DNA from: an uncultured Mediterraneibacter sp.
GTDB lineage: Bacteria; Bacillota; Clostridia; Lachnospirales; Lachnospiraceae
Direction of reading: 5' to 3'
NCBI GenBank assembly: GCA_934309345.1
Contig: CAKRDD010000001.1
Location: 174,916 to 238,915 of the forward strand
Length of the DNA: 64,000 nt
Under the pieces are notes generated by a model that saw nothing but the letters and a program-made list of their open reading frames with translations, searched no databases and was not told where the DNA came from. Below are positions 1 through 7,736 of this stretch, in pieces. The position numbers and the translations under genes are program-made. How positions within the stretch are numbered: the stretch's first letter is position 1; every line of letters begins with the position of its first letter.

Positions 1-205
1 CCTGATAGAAACGCGCTTTGGCGTGGCGCTTGAACTCATTGATCGTTGAGTCGAGCCAGATCGGCTTGCTCAAATCAAATTCATAGCAGATCTTATCGAG
101 TGCATGAAAGATCTTATGTGTACGTGTGTCGTCTGTCTCATCGCAGATAACAGTATCGCAAAGCATGCGGTTGTCTTTAAATTCTTTTCCCCATAAACGA
201 AACAT
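1..205 (-). CDS. Conserved small hypothetical protein, 3' end cut by window edge
   Basis: Reading the minus strand from an ATG at 205 gives an open frame of 68 codons running off the left edge. It begins MFRLWGKEFKDNRML and continues with an acidic, TDDTRTHK-containing stretch. GGAAAGGAG lies 5-6 bases upstream of the ATG, a strong Shine-Dalgarno site. I recall similar short cytosolic proteins of unknown function in Lachnospiraceae, but I name no function. The C-terminus lies outside the window. Confidence 0.7.
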   Translation of the reverse strand, partial: MFRLWGKEFKDNRMLCDTVICDETDDTRTHKIFHALDKICYEFDLSKPIWLDSTINEFKRHAKARFYQ

Positions 206-334
206 AATAGACTCCTTTCCGGCAGCAGAAGAAACTATCTGATCTTCTGAAAATACCTGTCTCTTGTATCCTAACATAAGAAAAACAAAAAGTCATTTCT
301 TTTTTAGAGACTTTTTGGTATAGTGGAACGGTAA

Positions 335-478
335 TGTTACTGTTCACTCCCGTGTCAATCACTCCGCTGATTGACACGGAGGATGCGTGTTTTGACTTGA
401 ATGCATCTCGCCCCATCGCCAAAGGCGATTTAAAATGGCGAGATGTGTTGCTGGTCGCACATCGTGTGAACAGTAACA
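335..478. repeat. 144-bp MITE-like element with 13-bp terminal inverted repeats
   Basis: The ends are perfect inverted repeats, TGTTACTGTTCAC (335-347) and GTGAACAGTAACA (466-478). CGGTAA flanks both sides (329-334 and 479-484), as a target-site duplication would. Inside are two perfect hairpins: a 12-bp stem 350-361/368-379, and a nested stem 404-412/437-445 with inner arm ATCGCC/GGCGAT. No coding frame is convincing. A truncated copy in opposite orientation lies at 3027-3095. The layout suggests a non-autonomous mobile repeat; no matching transposase is visible in the window. Confidence 0.8.
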
Positions 479-529
479 CGGTAATGGTAACAGCAATATA
501 GTAATTGATAGAATGATTGGAGAGCAGTT

Positions 530-961
530 ATGATTAGAGAATGTACAGAGACAGACAGAGAAATACTGGGAGGTTATCTGGAAGAAGACAGTTATGGACA
601 GGCAATCTTTTATCTGATTGATGAATTTGGATTTGAACAGAAATTCCAGTCCGTTTATATGGATATTGAAGAAGAACAGTGCAAAGGTGTTTATCTTATG
701 ATTTACAAAAATGTACTGCTTTATTCGAAAGAGAACCAGGTGGAAATTGATTTCCTGGAGCAGATGCTCTCTGTGCTTGTGCCGGAGATGGTGATTGGAC
801 GAAAGGATAATGTGAATATTGTAAGCTGGCTTCTGACAGACTACCGGATGGATACCGTAGATCAGATTCCGGAGCTTTGTGATGAGGAAGGCAATGCGTT
901 GAAGAGGGACACCCGGAAGAAGGAAGGACAGGAATGGGGCGTCCTGTATAAGGAGGACTAG
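530..961 (+). pseudogene. N-terminal half of a GNAT-type acetyltransferase, probably truncated
   Basis: A 143-aa acidic protein starting MIRECTETDREILGGYL. The first ~110 residues resemble the N-terminal domain of two-domain GNAT acetyltransferases common in Clostridia: a short RECTE-type start, a helix with FGFEQKFQSVY, then YKNVLLYSKEN. Those proteins are usually ~230-250 aa with the acetyl-CoA-binding fold in the second half, and no such part follows here. The frame ends in a charged tail and the next gene starts 7 bases later. GGAGAGCAG precedes the ATG. It is either a decayed gene or a shortened protein without acetyltransferase activity. Family assignment is from memory of the domain style and is moderate. 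Confidence 0.5.
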
Positions 962-968
962 AAGAGCG

Positions 969-2012
969 ATGAAGAGAATATTTATTGACGGACTCAGCGG
1001 AATGGCGCAGGGGCTGTTTGCAACATTGATCATAGGAACGATCATTCAGCAGATCGGAGTGTTTGTTGGAGGAAATTATGGAGATTTAATTTATCTGATC
1101 GGGAAAGTTGCTGCAGCGCTTACAGGAGCAGGTATTGGTGTCGGAGTGGCAAGAAAACTGGAGGCCCAACAGCTTGTTACAGTTTGTGCGGCTGTTGCCG
1201 GTATGATCGGAGCATTCGCGGGGAAGATTCTGGCAGGTCAGGTGCTTGTAGATGGGAATATTGTATTAGCCGGACCGGGAGAGCCACTGGGGGCTTTCGT
1301 GGCAGCCTATGTGGCAATCGAGATTGGAATTTTAGTTACAGGCAGAACAAAGCTCGATATTATCCTGACACCATTGATCTGCATTGGTGTTGGAGCTGTT
1401 GTTGGTTTGTTTGTCGGACCGCCGATTTCTTCTTTTATGAACTGGCTCGGATCATTGATCAACTGGGGAACAGAACAGCAGCCGTTCCTTATGGGAATTG
1501 TGGTTTCAGTCCTGATGGGAATGATACTGACATTGCCGATCAGTTCTGCGGCTTTAGGGGTGATCCTGAATCTGTCAGGTCTTGCGGCTGGAGCAGCTAC
1601 GGTTGGATGTTGCTGCAATATGATTGGATTTGCAGTTGCAAGCTACAGAGAGAATAAGATTGGCGGATTTCTGGCACAGGGAATTGGTACTTCTATGCTT
1701 CAGGTGCCGAATATTATGAGACATCCATTGATTTGGATTCCATCCATTTTGTCGAGTGCAATTTTAGGACCGGTAAGTACGATGTTACTTCATATGACGA
1801 ATAATGCAACCGGGTCCGGAATGGGAACAGCCGGACTGCTTGGTCCGCTGATGACATGGCAGGTGATGATCCAGACAGAAGATCCGATGATCGTTCTGGT
1901 AAAGATCATTGTGATCCAGTTTGTACTTCCGGCATTGATCACACTTGGAATTTCAGAATTTATGAGAAAGAAGGGCTGGATTCGTCAGGGAGATATGAAA
2001 CTGGAACTGTAG
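969..2012 (+). CDS. PfoR-like / PTS_EIIC_2 family polytopic membrane protein
   Basis: A 347-aa protein with about nine hydrophobic segments and glycine-rich loops (GVGVARKLE, GPPISSFMNW, LSGLAAGAATVGCCCN). This matches the PfoR / PTS_EIIC_2 family of EIIC-like membrane proteins, known from the perfringolysin-regulator gene of Clostridium perfringens. No EIIA or EIIB domain is attached or adjacent, so sugar transport by a complete PTS is unlikely; the substrate is unknown. AGGAGG at 951-956 lies 12 bases before the ATG, inside the end of the preceding gene, so the two are probably co-transcribed. An inner-membrane location is expected. Confidence 0.75.
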   Translation: MKRIFIDGLSGMAQGLFATLIIGTIIQQIGVFVGGNYGDLIYLIGKVAAALTGAGIGVGVARKLEAQQLVTVCAAVAGMIGAFAGKILAGQVLVDGNIVLAGPGEPLGAFVAAYVAIEIGILVTGRTKLDIILTPLICIGVGAVVGLFVGPPISSFMNWLGSLINWGTEQQPFLMGIVVSVLMGMILTLPISSAALGVILNLSGLAAGAATVGCCCNMIGFAVASYRENKIGGFLAQGIGTSMLQVPNIMRHPLIWIPSILSSAILGPVSTMLLHMTNNATGSGMGTAGLLGPLMTWQVMIQTEDPMIVLVKIIVIQFVLPALITLGISEFMRKKGWIRQGDMKLEL

Positions 2013-2089
2013 ATGGAAATTGGGTACAGATGATGTAAATACAATTTTTACAACAACACTAAAATATCTCTAAAAAAGTAGCGAATTCT

Positions 2090-2118
2090 GTGACAGAAAA
2101 ATGGGAGTATGTTATACT
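2090..2118 (+). promoter_or_regulatory. Sigma-A promoter of the alarmone synthetase gene
   Basis: GTGACA (2090-2095) and TATACT (2113-2118) are separated by 17 bases, matching the sigma-A consensus closely. This places the transcript start near 2125, so an upstream in-frame ATG at 2109 cannot be the start; the ATG at 2151 is. Confidence 0.75.
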
Positions 2119-2150
2119 TAACATATAATAACAGACGGGAGAAGAGCGCT

Positions 2151-2927
2151 ATGAAAAGTGAACAGCAGGTGGAGGCTGCACTAAAGAGTTATGAAGATGT
2201 CGACAGTTGGAAGACAATCATTTTCCTGTATAATGCAGCGTTAAAGGAAGTTGGTACAAAGTTGGAGATTCTTAATGATGAATTCCAACATGTACATCAA
2301 TACAATCCGATTGAACACATTAAGACAAGAATTAAGACACCGGACAGTATTGTGAAAAAGCTGAAAAGATACGGACATGAGACATCCATAGAGAATATGG
2401 TTCGTTATGTGAATGATATTGCAGGAGTAAGACTGATCTGTTCATTTACATCAGATATATATCGTCTGGCAGAGATGATAGGGAATCAAAGTGACTTGAA
2501 AGTTCTTTCAATTAAGGATTATATTAAGAATCCTAAAGAAAGTGGATATAAAAGTTATCATATGTTAGTTTCTGTGCCGATATTTCTTTCAGATAGTGTG
2601 GTAGATACAAAGGTTGAGATTCAGATCCGAACCATTGCAATGGACTTCTGGGCAAGTCTTGAGCATAAGATCTACTACAAATTTGAAGGGAACGCACCGG
2701 AATATATCAGCAGGGATCTGCAGGAATGCGCGAAGATGGTATCAGAACTGGATGATAAGATGCTTTCATTGAATGAGGCAATTCAGGAATGCATTGCCCA
2801 ACAGGATAAGGATCAGATTCAGATGAATGAGGAACTGATGAATGGTGTGTGCAGAGATGTTCTTGGGAATAACAAGGAATATAAAGACCCGAAAGTACAG
2901 GAAAAAGTGACAGAGATTGTAACATAA
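2151..2927 (+). CDS. relQ: Small alarmone synthetase (RelQ/YjbM type, (p)ppGpp synthetase)
   Basis: A 258-aa cytosolic protein with a lone RelA/SpoT synthetase domain. Visible landmarks are RIKTPDSIVKKLKR (about 60-73), NDIAGVRLIC (88-97), KESGYKSYHMLV (129-140) and VEIQIRT with the following SLEHKIYYK helix. There is no HD hydrolase, TGS or ACT domain, so it belongs to the short synthetases that transfer pyrophosphate from ATP to GDP/GTP independently of ribosome sensing. The C-terminal ~60 residues are helical and acidic, as in RelQ proteins that form tetramers. The start follows GGGAGAAGAG and the promoter at 2090-2118. It stands alone, followed by a hairpin terminator. Confidence 0.88.
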   Translation: MKSEQQVEAALKSYEDVDSWKTIIFLYNAALKEVGTKLEILNDEFQHVHQYNPIEHIKTRIKTPDSIVKKLKRYGHETSIENMVRYVNDIAGVRLICSFTSDIYRLAEMIGNQSDLKVLSIKDYIKNPKESGYKSYHMLVSVPIFLSDSVVDTKVEIQIRTIAMDFWASLEHKIYYKFEGNAPEYISRDLQECAKMVSELDDKMLSLNEAIQECIAQQDKDQIQMNEELMNGVCRDVLGNNKEYKDPKVQEKVTEIVT

Positions 2928-2951
2928 GACAGTGATCTGTAGAAATTATAA

Positions 2952-3015
2952 AACAACAATAAATGAAGTGAGCTGTGGGAAATGAGTGATTCATATTTTC
3001 ACAGCTCTTGTTGTT
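2952..3015 (+). terminator. Hairpin terminator after the alarmone synthetase gene
   Basis: GAGCTGTG (2970-2977) pairs perfectly with CACAGCTC (3000-3007). The outer arms AACAACAA (2952-2959) and TTGTTGTT (3008-3015) can extend the stem. The 3' side is T-rich but interrupted by G, so efficiency is uncertain. Confidence 0.6.
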
Positions 3016-3026
3016 AAAAGTGATTG

Positions 3027-3095
3027 TGTTACTGTTCACACGATGTGCGACCGGCAACGCATCTCGTCATTTTAAATCGCCTTTGGCGATGGGGC
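3027..3095. repeat. Truncated, inverted copy of the 335-478 repeat
   Basis: The stretch begins with the same terminus TGTTACTGTTCAC (3027-3039) and follows the reverse complement of the first element through its nested hairpin region (TTTAAATCGCCTTTGGCGAT) with a few mismatches. Clear similarity fades about base 3095. The far terminal repeat and the 12-bp hairpin are missing. The -35 box of the next gene begins immediately after. Confidence 0.75.
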
Positions 3096-3124
3096 TTGAT
3101 GATTTTCTGCAGGTTCGGTATACT
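3096..3124 (+). promoter_or_regulatory. Sigma-A promoter of the TPR lipoprotein gene, abutting the repeat
   Basis: TTGATG (3096-3101), a 17-base spacer and TATACT (3119-3124). The -35 box starts exactly where recognisable homology to the MITE-like repeat stops, so repeat DNA may have supplied or displaced upstream promoter sequence. Confidence 0.7.
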
Positions 3125-3167
3125 ATAGCAATAGAAGAATGGAAAATATGAAAGATGAGGAAAATAG

Positions 3168-3725
3168 ATGATGATAAGAAAAAAACTGGCAGTCTTGATG
3201 TTGGTTGGTGTGACTTGTTTAGCATCCGGCTGTGGAAATGTGGTCAAGGACGGAACAGAGGCACTTGGTGAGGGCAGATATGATGCGGCAGAGACGGCAT
3301 TTAAGGAAGCAACGGAGAATAAGAATAAAGAAGTGGCTGCAGATGGATACCAAGGTCTTGGGATGACTTATTACGAGCAGAAAGAGTATGACAAGGCATT
3401 GGAAGCATTTCAGACAGCACTGGATCAGGGAGCAGAGCAGACGCAGGAGCTTTACAATCTGACCGCCGTTTGTGCGATGAAGACGGAGGATTATACAAAG
3501 GCACTCGAATATTTCCAGGCGGGAATTGCACTTGCAGAAAGCAAAACAGACGACGAGACAAAGGCAGACAAAACCCTTCTTCAAGAGATGGAATATAATG
3601 TGATCATCTGTTATGAGAAGCAGGCAGACTGGGAGAATGCAAAGAGCGCAATGGAACAGTATCAGACAGATTTCCCGGAAGATGATTCTGTGAGTAAAGA
3701 AGCCGAGTTCCTTCAGACAAGATAA
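3168..3725 (+). CDS. TPR-repeat lipoprotein
   Basis: A 185-aa exported lipoprotein. The N-terminus has KK, a hydrophobic run and lipobox LASGC with the lipidated cysteine at residue 22. The rest is built of tetratricopeptide repeats: a first near 30-65, a clear one with YQGLGMTYYEQKEYDKALEA (about 72-91), then YNLTAVCAMKTEDYTKALEY (about 105-124), and a last helix pair around YNVIICYEKQADWENAKSAM. TPR lipoproteins usually serve as scaffolds on the outer face of the membrane; the partner is unknown. Two consecutive ATG codons (3168, 3171) follow GATGAGG; either may be used. It has its own promoter and no operon partner except perhaps hflX, 74 bases downstream. Confidence 0.82.
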   Translation: MMIRKKLAVLMLVGVTCLASGCGNVVKDGTEALGEGRYDAAETAFKEATENKNKEVAADGYQGLGMTYYEQKEYDKALEAFQTALDQGAEQTQELYNLTAVCAMKTEDYTKALEYFQAGIALAESKTDDETKADKTLLQEMEYNVIICYEKQADWENAKSAMEQYQTDFPEDDSVSKEAEFLQTR

Positions 3726-3799
3726 AGAACACTGCAGTCAGCAGCAAGGCGGGCTGCATATTAGCAGATCATGGATAAGTAGATAAGGAAAAGAAAAAT

Positions 3800-5035
3800 A
3801 TGATATCAATGGATGAAATAAAAGAGAGGGTAATCCTCGTTGCGGTAGATACGGATGGATCTGATCAGGCAGAAAGATCCCTGGATGAGCTAGGAGAGCT
3901 TGCGAAGACAGCAGGAGCAGAAGTTGTCGGCCGTATGATCCAGCCAAGAGAAACTATCCATCCGGGTACTTATATCGGAAAAGGAAAGATTCTGGAATTA
4001 AAGGAATTATTGTGGGAGACGCACGGAACAGGTATTATCTGCGATGACGAGCTGACCAGTGTGCAGATGGGAAATCTGGAAGCAGAACTGGATTGTAAGA
4101 TCATGGACAGAACACTTCTGATTCTTGATATATTTGCAGCCAGAGCAGTGTCAGGAGAAGGGAAGATCCAGGTAGAATTAGCACAGTTAAAGTACCGTGC
4201 TTCAAGACTGGCAGGACTTGGAAAATCACTTTCCAGACTTGGAGGAGGAATCGGAACGAGAGGACCGGGAGAGAAGAAGCTGGAGATGGACCGCCGTCTG
4301 ATCAGAGAACGTATCAGCAGACTGAAGAAAGAATTGAAAGATGTAGAGCGCCACAGAGAATTGATTCGTGGACAGAGAAAGCAGTCCGGACTGAAAGTAG
4401 CAGCATTAGTAGGTTATACTTCAGCAGGGAAGAGCAGTATTGAGAATGCACTGACACAGGCAGGAGTATTGGAAGATGCAATGCTGTTCTCAACATTGGA
4501 TACAACAACGAGAGCCTTGACACTGGATAACACACAGGAGATTCTTCTGACAGATACGGTCGGATTTATCAACAAGCTGCCGCATCATTTGGTAGAGGCG
4601 TTTAAGAGTACACTGGAAGAAGCAAAGTATGCGGATATTATCGTGCACGTAGTTGATGCTTCGAATCCGCAGATGGATGCACAGATGTATGTAGTTTATG
4701 AGACACTCAGACAGCTTGGTGCCGAAGGAAAACCGGTCATTACACTGTTTAACAAGCAGGATAAGGTTGAGAATTCGGTTAATCACAAAGATCTTCAGGC
4801 AGATTATTCCATTGCGACATCTGCGAAGACCGGGCAGGGACTGGAAGAGTTCAAACACGCATTGTTGGAGATTATCCGTAAAGAGCAGATTTATATTGAA
4901 CGCTTATATGATTTCAGTGAAGCGGGCAAGATTCAGCTGATCCGCAGTAAGGGACAGCTGTTATCTGAAGAATATGTGCCGGAAGGAATTGAAGTTAAGG
5001 CATATGTGCCACAGGATATTTATGGGAGATTATAA
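3800..5035 (+). CDS. hflX: GTPase HflX
   Basis: A 411-aa ribosome-associated GTPase. The N-terminal HflX domain carries PGTYIGKGKI (about 55-64) and DDELTSVQMGNLE. A glycine-rich linker GGGIGTRGPGEKK (148-160) and an Arg/Lys-rich helix follow. The G domain has P-loop GYTSAGKSS (205-213), DTVGF (G3) and NKQD (G4). The known role is splitting or rescuing stalled 70S ribosomes under stress and binding the 50S subunit. The P-loop ends GKSS where GKST is usual, a conservative change. The start ATG 3800 follows AAGGAAAAG. A strong intrinsic terminator lies 45 bases after the stop, so the gene is probably the end of its transcript. Confidence 0.95.
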   Translation: MISMDEIKERVILVAVDTDGSDQAERSLDELGELAKTAGAEVVGRMIQPRETIHPGTYIGKGKILELKELLWETHGTGIICDDELTSVQMGNLEAELDCKIMDRTLLILDIFAARAVSGEGKIQVELAQLKYRASRLAGLGKSLSRLGGGIGTRGPGEKKLEMDRRLIRERISRLKKELKDVERHRELIRGQRKQSGLKVAALVGYTSAGKSSIENALTQAGVLEDAMLFSTLDTTTRALTLDNTQEILLTDTVGFINKLPHHLVEAFKSTLEEAKYADIIVHVVDASNPQMDAQMYVVYETLRQLGAEGKPVITLFNKQDKVENSVNHKDLQADYSIATSAKTGQGLEEFKHALLEIIRKEQIYIERLYDFSEAGKIQLIRSKGQLLSEEYVPEGIEVKAYVPQDIYGRL

Positions 5036-5080
5036 ATGCGCCCTGGATTCTAATGCTGTAGAATAAGAAAATAGATAACA

Positions 5081-5128
5081 AAACCGTAAGAGGGAGCAGG
5101 AAATGAGCTTCATCTTACGGTTTTTCTT
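5081..5128 (+). terminator. Intrinsic terminator after hflX
   Basis: AAACCGTAAGA (5081-5091) pairs perfectly with TCTTACGGTTT (5113-5123), followed by a run of T to 5125 and TTAT beyond. Canonical rho-independent form. Confidence 0.9.
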
Positions 5129-5198
5129 ATAAGAACAGTGGAAAGACGGTTCTTGGAGTTGTGTGTGATCTTATACGGTGTTTCTGTAAAGTTAAATT

Positions 5199-5927
5199 CT
5201 ACTGCAGATATGGTGTTGCCGGGCTCTCAGGGTAACTTCCCATGGAGACAAGCAACTGAAGACCTACATCTCTTGCAGTGAGAACTGCATTCTTAACAGC
5301 ATCCGCGTCTCCGGTTACAGCGACGATCACTTCATTCGAATGGCTTGTTCCCTGGTCAGGAGTCATGTACTTAATGACTTCAACCGGGGAAGATTTTACT
5401 GCGAGGTCAGCCATGACTAGTCCAATGGCAGCAGGGGATCCGCAGAAGAATCCAAATGGTTTTCCAATCGGAGCGTTGAATGCCATATGAAGTGCTTTAT
5501 CTGCACAGGCAGAGAAAGTGAATTCAAGATGTCCGGCCTGGCTGATGTAGAGCTCACCGGCATATTTGCCGATATATTCAAGCGCAATGTCAACCGCACG
5601 TCGTACGTCAGAGACATTGTCCCCACCGATCACGATAAAACATCCGTGTCCGCCCCAGCCTTTTGTATCACGAGGAAGCTCAATGGAAACAATCTCTGTG
5701 TTCGTTGACTTGACAGCTTCATCCGCTGCATTGATCTGTCCGGCTGCACCCGTTCTTGAACTGATCAGACCAAGACTCTTATAAGGCTTTTTCAGATTCA
5801 TCTTCTCGAGAAGAGAAGGATCAATTCCCGGGATAACAAGTCCGATTGTATCCAAAACGGTTGTTCCAACGAATTCCGTAAGAGAACAATCCTGTGAAAT
5901 CTGTTCAATGTGATGTACGTCTATCAT
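5199..5927 (-). CDS. pduB: PduB-type trimeric microcompartment shell protein (BMC-T)
   Basis: A 242-aa protein of two fused BMC domains. It matches PduB closely in landmarks: CSLTEFVGTTVLDTIGLVIP near residue 14, ISSRTGAAGQINAADEAVK, TEIVSIELPRDTKGWGGHG, NVSDVRRAVDIALEYI, and a second domain with FGFFCGSPAAIGLVMADLAVK and TPDQGTSHSNEVIVAVTGD. PduB-type trimers form shell facets with a gated central pore. The N-terminal extension of Salmonella PduB is absent. The gene lies on the opposite strand, 12 kb from the main microcompartment locus, which lacks a PduB of its own, so this copy probably serves that shell. It overlaps the upstream SDR gene by four bases (ATGA), so the two are translationally coupled. 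Confidence 0.88.
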   Translation of the reverse strand: MIDVHHIEQISQDCSLTEFVGTTVLDTIGLVIPGIDPSLLEKMNLKKPYKSLGLISSRTGAAGQINAADEAVKSTNTEIVSIELPRDTKGWGGHGCFIVIGGDNVSDVRRAVDIALEYIGKYAGELYISQAGHLEFTFSACADKALHMAFNAPIGKPFGFFCGSPAAIGLVMADLAVKSSPVEVIKYMTPDQGTSHSNEVIVAVTGDADAVKNAVLTARDVGLQLLVSMGSYPESPATPYLQ

Positions 5928-6655
5928 ATGAATCCTCCATCTATTCCAATAATCTGTCCGGTCATATAAGCCGGCGTATCTGTGAGCTTTAATGCAAGCT
6001 CGGCAACTTCCTCCGGATCGGCAAAACGTCCGGAAGGAATCTCATCCATAAGATCTTGGCGTTCCTCTTCATTCAAACGACCATTCATTTCTGTATCGAT
6101 CACACCGCAGGCAATCGCATTCACCTGAATATTACTCGGTGCAAGTTCCTTGGCAAGTGCTCGTGTCAGTCCATGTATTCCTGACTTTGTTGCAGAGTAA
6201 GCAACTTCACAGGAAGCACCAACCGTTCCCCACATAGAAGAAATATTGAGTATCTTTCCACATTTCTTAGACACCATGTATGGAATTGCGGCACGGCTGC
6301 AGTAGAAGACGGAAGAAAGATTCGTGGCAAGAATCGTATCCCAGTCATTGTCAGTCATGTCGGTCAGAAGTCCGAACCAGGCGATACCGGCATTGTTGAT
6401 CAGAATATCAACTCCACCACACTCTTTTTCAATAACCTGAAAAATCTTCCGGACCTCGTCAGGATTGCTGACATCTCCGGGAACTGTTGTACAGGATCCG
6501 CCGTCTGAGAGAATCTCCTGTGCAAGTTCTTCTAAGCGCTCCATCGAGTGGACGCAGTTGAGAAATACGTGATAACCGGTCTTGGCGTATGCTTTCGCAC
6601 AGGCACGCCCGATGCCGCGGGAAGAACCGGTGATCAGTATGGATTTTTTATTCAT
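5924..6655 (-). CDS. Short-chain dehydrogenase/reductase (FabG-like)
   Basis: A 243-aa SDR. The cofactor motif TGSSRGIGRA is at 10-19, NNAG near 87-90, and the catalytic Ser-Tyr-Lys set is in NISSMWG and YSATKSG. The C-terminal TGQIIGIDGGF is typical. In Clostridia close relatives are named 3-oxoacyl-ACP reductase or elongation factor P 5-aminopentanone reductase; sequence alone cannot decide. Coupling to a PduB gene raises the possibility of an aldehyde or ketone reduction linked to the microcompartment, but no encapsulation peptide is visible. The start at 6655 has weak upstream purines. The upstream -10 box TATAGT (minus strand, 6752-6747) is preceded by TGT, an extended -10 form, with no good -35. 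Confidence 0.8.
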   Translation of the reverse strand: MNKKSILITGSSRGIGRACAKAYAKTGYHVFLNCVHSMERLEELAQEILSDGGSCTTVPGDVSNPDEVRKIFQVIEKECGGVDILINNAGIAWFGLLTDMTDNDWDTILATNLSSVFYCSRAAIPYMVSKKCGKILNISSMWGTVGASCEVAYSATKSGIHGLTRALAKELAPSNIQVNAIACGVIDTEMNGRLNEEERQDLMDEIPSGRFADPEEVAELALKLTDTPAYMTGQIIGIDGGFI

Positions 6656-6774
6656 AAAGAAAACCTCAGTCTTTCTGAGCCCTTAAATAAGCGGCTGATT
6701 TGGCGAGTGATCATGATAAAATTCTAACGATTACTCAGATACAATAACTATAACATAAAATGGATTGGATTTCA

Positions 6775-6803
6775 TTGTCTTTCGTAAATGGATATGCTAA
6801 AAT
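6775..6803 (+). promoter_or_regulatory. Promoter of the ParA-type ATPase gene
   Basis: TTGTCT (6775-6780), a 17-base spacer, and TAAAAT (6798-6803) preceded by TGC, i.e. an extended -10. It sits back to back with a minus-strand extended -10 at 6747-6752, so this region drives the shell/SDR pair and the ATPase divergently. Confidence 0.65.
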
Positions 6804-6874
6804 TTTAGAAAAGGGCTTTACTGGATACAGTAATTAGGATAGATTTGATAATTTCGGAAGAAGGAGAGAACACA

Positions 6875-7660
6875 ATGGCAAAGACAAAAGTAATCTGTTT
6901 TACGAATAATAAGGGAGGAAGCGGAAAGACCACAACCTGTTCGAACGTTGGCTTTGGATTGAAGGAACTTGGGAAAAAAGTTCTGATGATCGACGGAGAT
7001 ATGCAGCTGAATCTCTCTCTTTCCTTATTCGATGAAGATACAGTGCTTGCATATGCACAGAGTGACAAGAACTTATATGAAGCAATCAAGAGACAGGATG
7101 ATTTGACAGATTATATCGTGAATACAAAATACGAAGGACTAGATCTGATTCCGTCTTCTACATTGATGAGTTCGATCGAATACGAACTTTTTACAAAATG
7201 GCAGAGAGAGTACATTTTGAAAAAAGGATTGAAGAAGATCCGTGAATCAGAGGTTTATGATTATATTCTGATCGATGCACCGCCGACACTTGGCGGCTGG
7301 GTGATGAATATCCTGTGTGCATCCGATTATGTGATCCTTCCGGTAGAGGCATCTCCATGGGGATTGTTCGGTCTTGGAAATATGTTCGAATTTTTGGACA
7401 GTGTAGAAGAAATCGCACCGGATCTCAAGCTTGGAGGAATTGTGATCACAAAGGTTGATACAAGAAAGAATTATTTCAAACAGACATTAGAGACTCTGAA
7501 AGAACTGGATGATGTGAAGGTGTTTGACACTTACATCCGCGTGGACAGTGGAATTGAGTGGTCACAGGATAATAATGCACCGGTGATCGCATATAAGAAG
7601 AGCAGTAGAAGTGCAAAAGAATATATGGAATTAACGAAAGAGATTGCAGCTGCATTATAA
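6875..7660 (+). CDS. ParA/MinD-superfamily ATPase
   Basis: A 261-aa ParA-type ATPase. Deviant Walker A KGGSGKTTT lies at 13-21 including the signature lysine, Walker A' is DGDMQLNLS, and Walker B is YDYILIDAPP. The start ATG 6875 follows AAGGAGAG; an in-frame ATG ten codons upstream lacks a ribosome site. ParA proteins move cargo (plasmids, chromosomes, carboxysomes) by nucleotide-gated DNA binding. No ParB, parS cluster or plasmid replication gene is nearby. The gene is divergent from a shell gene, so a McdA-like role in spacing microcompartments is possible, but this is inference from position only. It may alternatively be an orphan ParA left by a mobile element. Confidence 0.85.
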   Translation: MAKTKVICFTNNKGGSGKTTTCSNVGFGLKELGKKVLMIDGDMQLNLSLSLFDEDTVLAYAQSDKNLYEAIKRQDDLTDYIVNTKYEGLDLIPSSTLMSSIEYELFTKWQREYILKKGLKKIRESEVYDYILIDAPPTLGGWVMNILCASDYVILPVEASPWGLFGLGNMFEFLDSVEEIAPDLKLGGIVITKVDTRKNYFKQTLETLKELDDVKVFDTYIRVDSGIEWSQDNNAPVIAYKKSSRSAKEYMELTKEIAAAL

Positions 7661-7736
7661 TTGACATCAGGTGTGAAAGGTCTGAAACTACCTGCACTTG
7701 CACGATAAGAGGATAAACCAGAAAGGCGGGCAATAG

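Noticed and set aside
359..1045. Long minus-strand open frame (228 codons) opposite the GNAT-like gene
   Set aside because: It has no ribosome site, runs through the repeat element and is antisense to a better-supported gene; composition is that of a shadow frame.
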